DNA from: Thermoleophilaceae bacterium
Lineage (GTDB): Bacteria; Actinomycetota; Thermoleophilia; Solirubrobacterales; Thermoleophilaceae
Direction of reading: 5' to 3'
Assembly (NCBI GenBank): GCA_030447725.1
Contig: JAUJOQ010000005.1
Coordinates: 70,187 to 134,186 of the forward strand
Length of the DNA: 64,000 nt
This document shows positions 52,623-60,658 of the stretch, piece after piece (position 1 is the stretch's first letter; the number at the start of each line of letters is the position of its first letter). The position numbers and the translations under genes are program-made. The notes under the pieces are model-generated. The model made no database searches. It worked only from the letters and a program-made list of their open reading frames with translations, and was not told the origin of the DNA.

Positions 52623-53468
52623 GTGAGTGACGTCGGCCTGCTTTCGTGCCCGGTCTGCCGGCACCCGCTCGCCCGCGACGGGTCGAGGGTGCACTGTCGC
52701 GAGGCGCACTCCTTCGACATCGCCCGGGCCGGATACGTGAACCTCACCCTCGGCGACGGAAGTCGCCGGCGGGTCGGCGACACCGCGGAGATGGTGAAGG
52801 CCCGAGCCGGGTTCCTCGACGCCGGGTACCTCGACCCTGTGTGCGATGCAGTTGCGGCGGCGGTGGCCGCCGGGCACCCCGGGCGGGGCTGTCTGGCGGA
52901 GCTCGGCAGCGGCACCGGGGCCCACCTGCGTGCCGCGCACGATCGGCTGGCCCAGACAGCGCCCGGGCCGCCTCCCGCATGGGGATTCGACCTGTCCAAG
53001 GCCGCCGCCTCGTCGTCCGCGCGGCGCCACCGCGACCTCGGCTTCGTGGTGGCAGACGTCGAGTCGCAGATCCCGCTGCTCGACGCCGCGGCGGGGGCGG
53101 TGATGGCGGCGTTCGCCCCGCGCCCCGCGGCCGAGTGCGCCCGGGTGCTCGCTCCCGGTGGTTGTCTCGTGGCCGCGTTCGCCACCCCCCGCCACCTCGA
53201 GCGGCTGCGGCGAAGGTGGAACCTGCTGTCGGTTGGTGAGGGCAAGCTCGAGGCGCTGTCGAAGCGGCTGGAACCCTGGTTCACAGCAGGTGAGACGCAG
53301 ACGGTCGAATACGAGATCGCGCTCGCGCCCGCGGACGCCGAGCGCTTGGTGGCGATGGGGCCCAACGCCCGCCACGACGGCCTCGCGGAGCCGCCGACCG
53401 AGACCACCCGAGAGCGGATCTCGGTGACCGTGGCCCGCTTCCTCCGCCAGGGGCCCACGCATCGATGA
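52623..53468 (+). CDS. rRNA (guanine-N1)-methyltransferase, RlmA type
   Basis: 281 residues. An N-terminal zinc finger (LLSCPVCRHPLARDG ... VHCREAHSFD) is followed by RAGYVNLTLGDG and GDTAEMVKARAGFLDAGYLD, hallmarks of RlmA-I/II; the Rossmann motif LAELGSGTGAHLRA and PRPAAECARVLAPGGCLVAA complete it. Methylates 23S rRNA at G745 or G748. GTG at 52623; an in-frame ATG 27 bp upstream is less likely. Confidence 0.88.
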   Translation: MSDVGLLSCPVCRHPLARDGSRVHCREAHSFDIARAGYVNLTLGDGSRRRVGDTAEMVKARAGFLDAGYLDPVCDAVAAAVAAGHPGRGCLAELGSGTGAHLRAAHDRLAQTAPGPPPAWGFDLSKAAASSSARRHRDLGFVVADVESQIPLLDAAAGAVMAAFAPRPAAECARVLAPGGCLVAAFATPRHLERLRRRWNLLSVGEGKLEALSKRLEPWFTAGETQTVEYEIALAPADAERLVAMGPNARHDGLAEPPTETTRERISVTVARFLRQGPTHR

Positions 53469-53560
53469 GCCCCCGATCGGCGGTTGCGGCGCGAGCTGCG
53501 CGGCCCGCCCGCATCGCCCGCGCTGCCGCCGAAAGCACCTGGAGAAGGCGGGGAGCGCTT

Positions 53561-54313
53561 ATGGTCCGGCAGGTGACCTCCACGCCCGCCCTCACGCTGC
53601 ACGTCCTGCCGCCGTCGCATCCCTGCATGACCGCTGAGGCCGCCCTTCGCCACAAGCGGCTCGAGTACGACAAGGTGTCGCTCACCCCCGGACCCCACGT
53701 GGAGGAGATGACGCGTGTCTACGGCGAGGGCAACACGACCGTGCCGGGCCTGCTGGTCGGCGACGAGCCCGTGCACGGCTCCCGGGCGATCCTCGAGCGG
53801 CTCGAGCAGATGGAGCCCGATCCGCCCCTCTACCCGGAGCCGATCGCCGACGCAGTGAGGGAGGCCGAGCGCTGGGGCGACGAGGAGCTGCAGGACCTGG
53901 GCCGCCGGCTGCCCTGGGGGGCACTGCACTTCCGCCCGGAGGCGATGGGCACCTTCGGAGGCGGCGGGCCTCTCGACCCGGCCGGCACGGACTTTGCGAT
54001 CAACTACGTGCGCGGGACGTGGAAGTACCACGGGATCACCGCGGAGCGCCTGGCGGCGGACCTCGCCGGCCTGCCGGAGCAGATCGACCACGTGGACACG
54101 CTGATCGCCGACGGCGCGATGGGGGGCGGCGACCCGACCGCGGCCGATCTTCAGATCGGCGCGACCCTGCGCGTGCTGCTCACGGTCGCCGACCTGCAGC
54201 CGCTGATCGAGGGCCGTCCTGTCGAAGAGGTGGCGCGGCGGTGGTTTCCCGATTACCCGGGAGAGATCCCGAGAGGCGCATTTCCCGCCGGCTGGGTTCC
54301 CGCGCGGGCTTAG
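53561..54313 (+). CDS. glutathione S-transferase-like protein
   Basis: 250 residues. LTLHVLPPSHPCMTAEAALR is a thioredoxin-fold N-terminus with Cys in the place of the catalytic Ser/Cys/Tyr; NTTVPGLLVGDEPVHGSRAI carries the cis-proline and the Ser for the thiol's gamma-Glu; the rest is the helical domain (TAADLQIGATLRVLLTVADL). ATG 53561 with GGAGAAGG site 16 bp upstream. As actinobacteria mostly use mycothiol, the thiol is uncertain. Confidence 0.82.
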   Translation: MVRQVTSTPALTLHVLPPSHPCMTAEAALRHKRLEYDKVSLTPGPHVEEMTRVYGEGNTTVPGLLVGDEPVHGSRAILERLEQMEPDPPLYPEPIADAVREAERWGDEELQDLGRRLPWGALHFRPEAMGTFGGGGPLDPAGTDFAINYVRGTWKYHGITAERLAADLAGLPEQIDHVDTLIADGAMGGGDPTAADLQIGATLRVLLTVADLQPLIEGRPVEEVARRWFPDYPGEIPRGAFPAGWVPARA

Positions 54314-54358
54314 CGCGGGCCCCTCCCACGAGAGAAGACGGCACGACCCGAGGGGCAG

Positions 54359-55000
54359 CTAGTCGTCGCGGGACGCCGGGCGGAAGGCGATCCGCTTGAG
54401 CTCGCCGATCGACGAGCCGCCCAGGCGTAGCGAGGTGTTGAAGCCCTCTGCGCCGAGCTGACCGGCGTCGAGAGCGCTGCGCAGCCTGTTCAGCGTGGCG
54501 TGGGGGACCTCGTCCGGGATGCGGTCGCGCCCGGCCTCGATCAGGATCAGGTGGCACGGACGCCGGTGCGGCGCAGCCATGCGCACGTAGTGCTCACGCT
54601 CCTCCGCGGTCACGCCCGCCGCCGGCAGGACCACCGTGTCGCCGGCCTCGAGGCGCTTGAGAACTGCTGCGTCGAGCAGCTCCCCGGCACGCTCCTCGAT
54701 CTCCTCGTCGGGCACCCGGCCGGCCATCAGGCCGCGGACCTTGCCGAGGGACAGCACGAACGACCGGTCCTCGATCACGCGGCGGGCGAAGTCGTCGCGC
54801 TCCTCGGGCGAACCGGACACGATCATGAGGAGGCTGCCTGGGGAGTAGCGCAGCTCCTCGGTGGGCCTCAGCACGCGACCGCGAACGCCCACATCGGCCG
54901 GACGTGGTGGCGCGCCGTCGCGACGGGGACGGTCCGAGGACCATCCCCCCCGCTCGTCGCTGTCGATCTTGACGCTGCGCGTGGACGGGGGCGTGGGCAT
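54359..55000 (-). CDS. degenerate P-loop (polynucleotide-kinase-like) protein
   Basis: 213 residues. SLLMIVSGSPEERDDFARRV occupies the P-loop position of PNKP-like kinases but lacks the Gly-Lys-Ser/Thr; VLSLGKVRGLMAGRVPDEEI, LLDAAVLKRLEAGDTVVLPA and HLILIEAGRDRIPDEVPHAT match the rest of that fold. The N-terminal 50 residues are disordered. ATP binding is unlikely; it may be a regulatory or structural relative. A 58-residue acidic ORF lies just upstream in the same direction. Confidence 0.65.
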   Translation of the reverse strand: MPTPPSTRSVKIDSDERGGWSSDRPRRDGAPPRPADVGVRGRVLRPTEELRYSPGSLLMIVSGSPEERDDFARRVIEDRSFVLSLGKVRGLMAGRVPDEEIEERAGELLDAAVLKRLEAGDTVVLPAAGVTAEEREHYVRMAAPHRRPCHLILIEAGRDRIPDEVPHATLNRLRSALDAGQLGAEGFNTSLRLGGSSIGELKRIAFRPASRDD

Positions 55001-55017
55001 TGCCCATACCCTAGGGA

Positions 55018-55194
55018 TCAGCCTCCCTTCAGCCCCTTGAGATTCGGATCGTCGGGGTTACGCGCGGGATCGTGCTCGAAATCGTCTGCCTCGTCCTCGT
55101 CCTGGGCCGAAGCGGGGGCGGACTCTGGGTCCTGCTGCTCGGGATCGGAATCGGTGTCCGTGGTGGCGGGGTCGTTGCCCGGCTTCTCGATCAT
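55018..55194 (-). CDS. small acidic protein
   Basis: 58 residues, ATG at 55194, stop at 55018. Reads MIEKPGNDPATTDTDSDPEQ, an Asp/Glu-rich middle (QDEDEADDFEHDPARNPDDP) and NLKGLKGG. Hydrophilic, probably disordered. It lies 17 bp upstream of the P-loop-like gene in the same direction and may be co-transcribed. Coding is supported by unbroken frame and GC-rich third positions only. Confidence 0.5.
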   Translation of the reverse strand: MIEKPGNDPATTDTDSDPEQQDPESAPASAQDEDEADDFEHDPARNPDDPNLKGLKGG

Positions 55195-55287
55195 GGGCGA
55201 GCGCTACCCGGCTTGTGCTCGCCGCAATCCCGGCCGAGCGCCGGCGTCAGCTTGTCGGGACGCTCCCCATCGAGCCCACGCGGCTCC

Positions 55288-55401
55288 CTAGCGCTCCAGG
55301 GCGGCCAGGCGGCGCCGCTTGACAAAAGGAATGCGCCGACCCGCGATGGCTCGCTTGAGCGCGTCAAGCTCGGCCCCGCCGAATTTAGGCCGGCGAGTCA
55401 A
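55288..55401 (-). CDS. possible basic small peptide
   Basis: 37 residues after a TTG at 55401, four bases beyond the ferredoxin reductase stop: TRRPKFGGAELDALKRAIAG then RRIPFVKRRRLAALER. Strongly basic and helical, the position suggests co-translation with the reductase. Too short to be certain, and no other start is available. Confidence 0.3.
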   Translation of the reverse strand: MTRRPKFGGAELDALKRAIAGRRIPFVKRRRLAALER

Positions 55402-55405
55402 GGCG

Positions 55406-56506
55406 TTAGAGCGCGATCTCGACAGGCCCCTCGGCAGCATTCACGCAGGTGCGGACCATCTCACCCGCCGAGCCGTAGACCCTGCCGGTGCGCAGGTCGC
55501 GGATCTGGCCTGAGCGGAGCCTTCCGACGCAGGTGTGGCAGATCCCCATACGGCAGCCGTAGGGCAGCGTCGCGCCGGCCTGCTCGCCCGCCACCAGTAT
55601 CGGGGTGAAGCCGTCGCTCTCGGCCTCGACGTCGCTGCCGGTGAAGCGGATCGTGCCGCCGTCACCCTGCAGGCCGCGCCCGGACCCGACGATCGGCTGG
55701 AAGCGCTCGGTGTGGAGGCGGTTTCGATCGCCCTCCTCCTCCCAGTTGTCATCCATCGCGTCGAGCATCTCAGCCGGCCCGCTTACGAAGGCCTCCCGAT
55801 CGCGCCAGTCCGGGCACAGGCGGTCGAGGTCTGCGGGCCCCATCCGCCCCATCTGCTGCGTCAGCTGCTCGTGCAGGTGAAAGCCCGGGAAGCGCTCGGC
55901 CAGACCGCGCAGCTCGTTTCCGAAGATCACATCCTCGGTGGTGCGCGCGGAATGGAGCAGAACCACGTCATCGAGCGCGTCGCGCCGCGCCAGGGCGCGC
56001 AGCATGCCCATGATCGGCGTTATGCCGCTGCCGGCGCTGATGAAGAGGAGCTTGTCGGGGAGCGGGTCCGGAAGGGTGAAGATGCCCTCGACGCCGCCGA
56101 GGCGGACGATCGCCCCGGGCCGGGCCTGGCGCAGGAGGAAGGGAGAGACCTTGCCGGAGTCAACGAGCTTGGGCGTGATGCTGATGCAGCCGTCGGGGCG
56201 GCTGGGATCGGAGGTCAGCGAGTAGGCGCGCCAGTGGTGCACGCCGTCCACCGCCATGCCGATGCGCAGGTACTGGCCGGGCTCGTGGCCCTCCCATTCC
56301 CACCCCGGCTTGATCAGGATGGTGGCGGCGTCGGCTGTCTCGCGGTCGACCCGCTCGATGCGGCCACGCAGCTCCCGGGTCGACCAGAGCGGGTTGATCA
56401 ACTCGAGGTAGTCGTCGGGCAACAGCGGAGTGAAGAGTGACCTCACCGCTCGGAGCGCGCCCAGGCGCCAACGGGGCACCTTGGGCGTTACGCCGCGCTC
56501 AGCCAC
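55406..56506 (-). CDS. ferredoxin reductase (FAD/NAD(P) + C-terminal 2Fe-2S)
   Basis: 366 residues. FAD domain (YLRIGMAVDGVHHWRAYSLT, the RxYS motif), NAD(P) domain (LLFISAGSGITPIMGMLRAL), and a plant-type 2Fe-2S domain: YGCRMGICHTCVG with a fourth Cys in MVRTCVNAAEG. The N-terminal LRAVRSLFTPLLPDDYLELI is typical of the reductases that serve stearoyl-CoA desaturases and related di-iron enzymes. GTG at 56506 is preferred to a TTG 48 bp upstream. No desaturase is adjacent. Confidence 0.9.
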   Translation of the reverse strand: MAERGVTPKVPRWRLGALRAVRSLFTPLLPDDYLELINPLWSTRELRGRIERVDRETADAATILIKPGWEWEGHEPGQYLRIGMAVDGVHHWRAYSLTSDPSRPDGCISITPKLVDSGKVSPFLLRQARPGAIVRLGGVEGIFTLPDPLPDKLLFISAGSGITPIMGMLRALARRDALDDVVLLHSARTTEDVIFGNELRGLAERFPGFHLHEQLTQQMGRMGPADLDRLCPDWRDREAFVSGPAEMLDAMDDNWEEEGDRNRLHTERFQPIVGSGRGLQGDGGTIRFTGSDVEAESDGFTPILVAGEQAGATLPYGCRMGICHTCVGRLRSGQIRDLRTGRVYGSAGEMVRTCVNAAEGPVEIAL

Positions 56507-56597
56507 CGGTCGGCCGACCCGTCTTGCCCACTTGTGGCAACCATACGTCGGCAACCTAGCGCCCGCCCGAGAGCTCCATGATGGGCGCTCGTTCGAT

Positions 56598-56885
56598 TCA
56601 GCCGCGACGCATCAGCCGGCCCACCGCGGCCATCAGCTCCTCGGTGCGGTCGGCTTGCTGCTTGCCCTCTTCCGCTCCGATCACGCAGGTACGAGCGTGG
56701 TCGTCCAGCAGGCCGAGCGCAACCTTGTCGAGCGCTGCCTGGACGGCGGATATCTGGGTGAGGACATCGATGCAGTAGCGATCGTCCTCGACCATCCGCT
56801 GCACCCCGCGCACCTGGCCCTCGATGCGCGAGAGCCGATCGGCCAACTGGTCCTTGGTGGCGGTGTAGCCGCGGGTGACTGCCAT
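56598..56885 (-). CDS. csoR: copper-sensing repressor CsoR
   Basis: 95 residues, four-helix DUF156 fold. [20 protein letters not shown] has the first Cu ligand (Cys, about 38) and [14 protein letters not shown] supplies the His and second Cys: the C-H-C set of CsoR. Binds Cu(I), then leaves its operator. A candidate operator lies at its own promoter and another at copZ. Confidence 0.92.
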   Translation of the reverse strand: MAVTRGYTATKDQLADRLSRIEGQVRGVQRMVEDDRYCIDVLTQISAVQAALDKVALGLLDDHARTCVIGAEEGKQQADRTEELMAAVGRLMRRG

Positions 56886-56892
56886 GGTGACG

Positions 56893-56916
56893 ATAATAGC
56901 GTACCCCCCCGGGGTT
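56893..56916 (-). promoter_or_regulatory. csoR promoter with candidate CsoR operator
   Basis: TACCCCCCCGGGGTT (56902-56916) is a C/G-tract palindrome of CsoR type. On the minus strand a TATTAT -10-like hexamer (56898-56893) follows directly, 8 bp before the ATG. Negative autoregulation is the usual arrangement. Confidence 0.6.
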
Positions 56917-56959
56917 CCGCGCTCGGTTTTGGCCCCGCCCGTCCCGGTAGTCCACGCCC

Positions 56960-57328
56960 ATGCCTACCGATCCCGCCCCGCTGACCGTGTTCGATGCCGT
57001 GCGCCGAGCCGTGAACGCCTGCGACCCCGACGGCACCTCGGCCGCGGGCGCCGACGTCCTCGCCCGCTTCGAGGACCGTGACGAGCCGCTCGCCGGCCTG
57101 GAGGACCCCGATCGCCAGCTGGCCGAGGCCTTCGGAGCGCTCGACCCGCAGGAGGAGGATCCGGAGATGCAGATGATCCGCGCGGTGGCCACCTACCTGG
57201 CCTTCCGCCGCGACGAGGCTGCCGACTCCGACGAGAGCCTGGTGGCCCTGGCCGCGCGCGCCGAGTACGAAGGTTCGCCGCCGGACCATGTGCGGGCGTG
57301 GCTGGACGAGCGCGGAGCGGCTCGGTAA
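56960..57328 (+). CDS. protein of unknown function
   Basis: 122 residues, acidic, mostly helical ([60 protein letters not shown]). Divergent from csoR and so perhaps sharing its control region. No recognised family. Confidence 0.6.
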   Translation: MPTDPAPLTVFDAVRRAVNACDPDGTSAAGADVLARFEDRDEPLAGLEDPDRQLAEAFGALDPQEEDPEMQMIRAVATYLAFRRDEAADSDESLVALAARAEYEGSPPDHVRAWLDERGAAR

Positions 57329-57364
57329 GCCGTGAGAAAGTCCGCTGCCTCCCTACAATCGGGT

Positions 57365-57464
57365 GCCTGCGGAGGCAGGCGGCAAGGCCCGTGCTCCCGG
57401 CCTACGGACTGAGCTGTTTCAGACCGTCACACGCAGCAGGTGTAAGGGCGGCAGCGATGCCGCC
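57365..57464 (+). promoter_or_regulatory. structured leader of the DUF305 gene
   Basis: Three short hairpins: GCCTGC-GGAG-GCAGGC (57365-57380), ACAC/GTGT (57430-57443) and GGCGGCA-GCGA-TGCCGCC (57447-57464, GNRA loop). Between the first two is a GGCAAGGCCC...CCGGCCTACGG stretch. The leader is long (about 165 bp from the previous stop) and may be regulatory; it fits no riboswitch class I can name with confidence. Confidence 0.35.
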
Positions 57465-57494
57465 GGTACCGCTCACGAGCGAGGAGATGGACAA

Positions 57495-58148
57495 GTGATA
57501 CAGCGACACAAGAAGATCTCGGCGCCGATCCTGGGAGCGCTCCTAGTCGCGTTGCTGGCGGTCGGCTTGGCCGCGTGCGGAGGCGACGACGCCGAGGAGA
57601 GCGCTTCCGGCGACACCAAAGCAGTCGAGAAGGCGTTCCTGACCGGGATGAGCCACCACCACGGAACCGCGATCGAGATGTCCGAGATCGCCAAGGAGAA
57701 GGGCAAGAGCCCGTTCGTGACAGAGCTGGCCGACGAGATCATCTCAACCCAGGAGCGCGAGCTCGCCGAGATGAAGAAGATGTACGAGCGCTTGGTCGGC
57801 GGTGAGCTCGAGCCGGACGCCGGCGCCCACGACGGCCTCGGGCTGAGCGCGGAGGAGGCGGGCATGACCCACTCCCCCGACACGAACGAGATGCTCGAGA
57901 ACGCCGAACCGTTCGACCGTGCGTTCGTCGACGAGATGGTGCCCCACCACACCGGGGCGGTGAAGATGGCCGAGGTGGTTCTCGAGAACACCGAGGACGG
58001 CGAGATGCGCGAACTGGCGGAAAACATCATCTCGACCCAGGAGCGCGAGATCAAGGAGATGAACGACTTCCGGACCGAGGAGTACGGCGCCCCGGTTCCG
58101 GAGAAGAGCGGCAGCGGCGGCGAGCACGGCGGTGGCCACTCCGGCTGA
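57495..58148 (+). CDS. DUF305 lipoprotein, probable copper-binding
   Basis: 217 residues. Lipoprotein signal (LLAVGLAACGGDD) after GTG at 57495 with a GAGGAG site. Two similar halves with paired histidines: MSHHHGTAIEMSEIAKEKG and MVPHHTGAVKMAEVVLENT, each followed by ADEIISTQERELAEMKKM or AENIISTQEREIKEMNDF. This is the DUF305 fold. The histidines may bind copper; csoR is 0.6 kb upstream. Faces the cell exterior. Confidence 0.85.
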   Translation: MIQRHKKISAPILGALLVALLAVGLAACGGDDAEESASGDTKAVEKAFLTGMSHHHGTAIEMSEIAKEKGKSPFVTELADEIISTQERELAEMKKMYERLVGGELEPDAGAHDGLGLSAEEAGMTHSPDTNEMLENAEPFDRAFVDEMVPHHTGAVKMAEVVLENTEDGEMRELAENIISTQEREIKEMNDFRTEEYGAPVPEKSGSGGEHGGGHSG

Positions 58149-58178
58149 TCGGCCCGTCGGCCGGCAGGCCCAAGCGGG

Positions 58179-58208
58179 GACCGGTGGCGATCACAGTCGC
58201 CACCGGTC
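58179..58208 (+). terminator. hairpin terminator after the DUF305 gene
   Basis: 12-bp perfect stem GACCGGTGGCGA / TCGCCACCGGTC with a 6-nt loop TCACAG. No strong T-run. It separates the lipoprotein gene from the c-di-AMP riboswitch. Confidence 0.75.
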
Positions 58209-58339
58209 ACTTCGATGCCCCTCAGCCGACCTGAGGCCGCTGACGGCAGCTCTCGCACCTTTCTGGGCGGCCAAGCGGTAGGCGCGTCGGGCCGACTCGG
58301 CCGGCGCCGAAGGGCATGCTAGGGTCCCCGACGGTTTGT

Positions 58340-58480
58340 AGTCGTGCCGAATTCGCAGCCGCGGAGGCTGCGATACGGGGGAACCAAGTAGACGGGGCGA
58401 ATCGGCCAAGGATGGCCGTAGCGCAGCTCTTTTCGCGCGAGCCCGACAGCTAACCCCGGAGGCGTCGAAAAGAGGGGATT
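58340..58480 (+). promoter_or_regulatory. c-di-AMP riboswitch (ydaO/yuaA class)
   Basis: Conserved blocks GGGGGAACCAAG (58377 region), GGGGCGAATCGG (about 58394), GAGCCCGACAGCTAACCCCG then GAGGCG (58439-58464) and the closing AAAAGAGGGG are in the right order. It matches the riboswitch at 29.9 kb block by block while the variable stems differ. The 3' AGAGGGG can serve as the Shine-Dalgarno for the TTG at 58486. Upstream is a terminator, so it leads its own transcript. Confidence 0.88.
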
Positions 58481-58485
58481 GGCTG

Positions 58486-59607
58486 TTGGCCCGATTTGGC
58501 TCGCTGGCGTTGACGTTGGTCACATTCGTGATGGTCGTCGGCGACGCCGCAGCTGGCGGCGGCGGTGCGGTCGCCCCCGGACCGCCGGACGTCAACACGA
58601 TCTCGTGCCTGAGCGGCAGTGTCTGCCGCTCAGACGACACGGTCGTGCGCGGTCAGGAGCTGATCGTCCGCGGACGCAACCTGGTGAGCGTCAAGCGGGT
58701 CGTCTTCACCGGCGCCCGCGGCGCGGGCGACGACGCAACCGCCGCGGTGGATCGCACCTCGGAGCGTTCGGCGGTCGCAGTGGTCCCCGCCGACGCGCAA
58801 ACCGGTCCGGTCGTGTTGCAGGGATCGAGCAAGAGCCCGCTGGCGCGCGTCGAGCGGGTGAAGGTGCGCCCCGCTCCGAAGGTGAAGCCGCTCGACATCT
58901 CTCCAGGAAGCTCCTTCTACTTCGGCGGTCGGCGCAAGGCGACCTTCGAGTTCACCGTCGATCGGCCGGCCGACGTGCTGGTCGAACTGGTCGACGTCGA
59001 CAACCAGGCGACCGTCGGCACGTGGGATGTCGCCGCTAGGCCCGGCGTCGCGCGGCGGATCCGCTGGAACGGCAAGGTTCGCGGCGGGGCCGCCGGCACG
59101 GGCCGCTACAGCTTTCGCCTGGCGGCGCCGGCCAGCGCCTCGGCCAAGGCCGTTCCCGAAGCCACGACTGCCTTCTTCTTCGCCGACCACCTGTTCCCGA
59201 TCCGCGGCCCGCACGACCTCGGCCAGACCCCGACCAACAACTTCGGCGGGGGCGGCACCCGCACCCACTACGGCCAGGACATGTTCGCCAAGTGCGGGGC
59301 CAAGCTTGCGGCGGCGCGCGGCGGTGAGGTGCAGTTCGCCGGCTACCACTCCGCGGCCGGCAACTACGTGGTGATCGACGGCGCCGGAACCGGACACGAC
59401 TACGTCTACATGCACCTCCTCGAGACGCCACTGGTCAAGACCGGCGATCGGGTGTTCACCGGCCAGAAGATCGGAGAGGTCGGCGAGACCGGGCGCGCGT
59501 CCGGCTGTCACCTGCACTTCGAGATGTGGAGTGCACCCGGCTGGTATGAGGGTGGCAGGGCGTTCGATCCCCTGCCCGCCTTGCGGATATGGGATCGCAA
59601 CAGCTGA
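58486..59607 (+). CDS. secreted M23 metallopeptidase (peptidoglycan hydrolase)
   Basis: 373 residues. Export signal (LALTLVTFVMVVGDAAAG), an IPT/TIG-like beta domain (GQELIVRGRNLVSVKRVVFT), and a LytM catalytic domain with the H-x3-D zinc site in THYGQDMF (His about 261, Asp about 265) and H-x-H in CHLHFEMW (about 342, 344). TTG start just behind a c-di-AMP riboswitch. Endopeptidase on wall cross-links. Confidence 0.9.
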   Translation: MARFGSLALTLVTFVMVVGDAAAGGGGAVAPGPPDVNTISCLSGSVCRSDDTVVRGQELIVRGRNLVSVKRVVFTGARGAGDDATAAVDRTSERSAVAVVPADAQTGPVVLQGSSKSPLARVERVKVRPAPKVKPLDISPGSSFYFGGRRKATFEFTVDRPADVLVELVDVDNQATVGTWDVAARPGVARRIRWNGKVRGGAAGTGRYSFRLAAPASASAKAVPEATTAFFFADHLFPIRGPHDLGQTPTNNFGGGGTRTHYGQDMFAKCGAKLAAARGGEVQFAGYHSAAGNYVVIDGAGTGHDYVYMHLLETPLVKTGDRVFTGQKIGEVGETGRASGCHLHFEMWSAPGWYEGGRAFDPLPALRIWDRNS

Positions 59608-59614
59608 TCTGCCC

Positions 59615-60553
59615 GTGACGGCTGCCCTCGGCGCCCTTGTCGGGGGACCGGCGCGGCTCCGCCTCAGGAGAGCGCCGCAGGCGGTCGTGATCCTCCTGAC
59701 GTCCCTTGCTCTGCTGACGAGTGGCTGCACCGACGATGACGATCGGGCAGGCCAGACGGCCGATCCGCCGCCGTCGGCCGGCACGGTCGCTCCTGACCCC
59801 GGCCCTGTCCACGTCCACGGCCTCGGAATCAACCCGAAGGACGGCGCCCTGCTGATCGCCAGCCACACCGGCTTGTACCGCGCACAGGGAGCGCAACGGC
59901 CGCGGCGCGTCGGCGCCTACCAGGACACCATGGCCTTCGAGGTGATCGGCCCCGATCATTTCTTGGGGTCGGGGCATCCCGACGTGCGCGCCGACCTCCC
60001 GGCGTACCTGGGGCTGATCGAGTCGCGCGACGGGGGCCGCACTTGGAAGCCGCGCTCGCTGCAGGGCAAGATGGACTTCCACCTACTGAAGGTCGTCGGT
60101 CGCCGAGTGTACGGCTACGGCTCAGACTTCGAGACGGGCGCCGAGCGCCTGCTCGCCAGCGCCGATGGCGGGCGCACCTGGGCGCCGCGCCGCGTCCCCG
60201 AGCCGCTGATCTCGCTGGCACTCGACCCGGACGACAGCCGCCACCTGGTCGCCTCCGGGCATGAGTCCCTGCACGTATCGCGCAACGGCGGCAGGAGCTG
60301 GCGCAGGCTGCCCGGCGCGCCCGGCCTCCTGGCCTGGTCCGCGTCCGGGCAACTGTTCTCGGTCGACGAGGAGGGCGTGGTGGCGGTCCGCGCGATGGGC
60401 GGCAAGACCTGGCAGGCGACCGGAACGGTCAGCGGCGCCGCGGCCGCGTTCGAGCGCGCACCCGGGGGTCAGCTGCTGGTCGCGCTCCATGACGGAACCA
60501 TCAAGCAATCCGCCAACGGTGGAGTGACGTGGCGTATCCGCTCCCGTCCGTGA
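59615..60553 (+). CDS. lipoprotein with BNR/sialidase-like beta-propeller repeats
   Basis: 312 residues. GTG at 59615 gives a lipoprotein signal ending LLTSGC. A six- or seven-bladed propeller follows, with Asp-box motifs SRDGGRTW, SADGGRTW and SRNGGRSW plus SANGGVTW. VHVHGLGINPKDGALLIASH is typical of the F510_1955 glycosylhydrolase-like family, whose members lack proven activity. Starts 7 bp after the M23 gene and may be co-transcribed with it. Confidence 0.85.
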   Translation: MTAALGALVGGPARLRLRRAPQAVVILLTSLALLTSGCTDDDDRAGQTADPPPSAGTVAPDPGPVHVHGLGINPKDGALLIASHTGLYRAQGAQRPRRVGAYQDTMAFEVIGPDHFLGSGHPDVRADLPAYLGLIESRDGGRTWKPRSLQGKMDFHLLKVVGRRVYGYGSDFETGAERLLASADGGRTWAPRRVPEPLISLALDPDDSRHLVASGHESLHVSRNGGRSWRRLPGAPGLLAWSASGQLFSVDEEGVVAVRAMGGKTWQATGTVSGAAAAFERAPGGQLLVALHDGTIKQSANGGVTWRIRSRP

Positions 60554-60658
60554 GTAGGGTGGGCTTCGAAAGATGCGCCAGCCCTCAGCGACAGGTACGG
60601 TGGTGCGCGTGAAACTCGAGTCCGCGCCGAGCTCAGCCGCTTCGAAACGAGCGCTGCC

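Noticed and set aside
57340..57490. c-di-GMP-I (GEMM) riboswitch
   Set aside because: Some similarity in one block, but the first conserved block and the tetraloop receptor are not recognisable.
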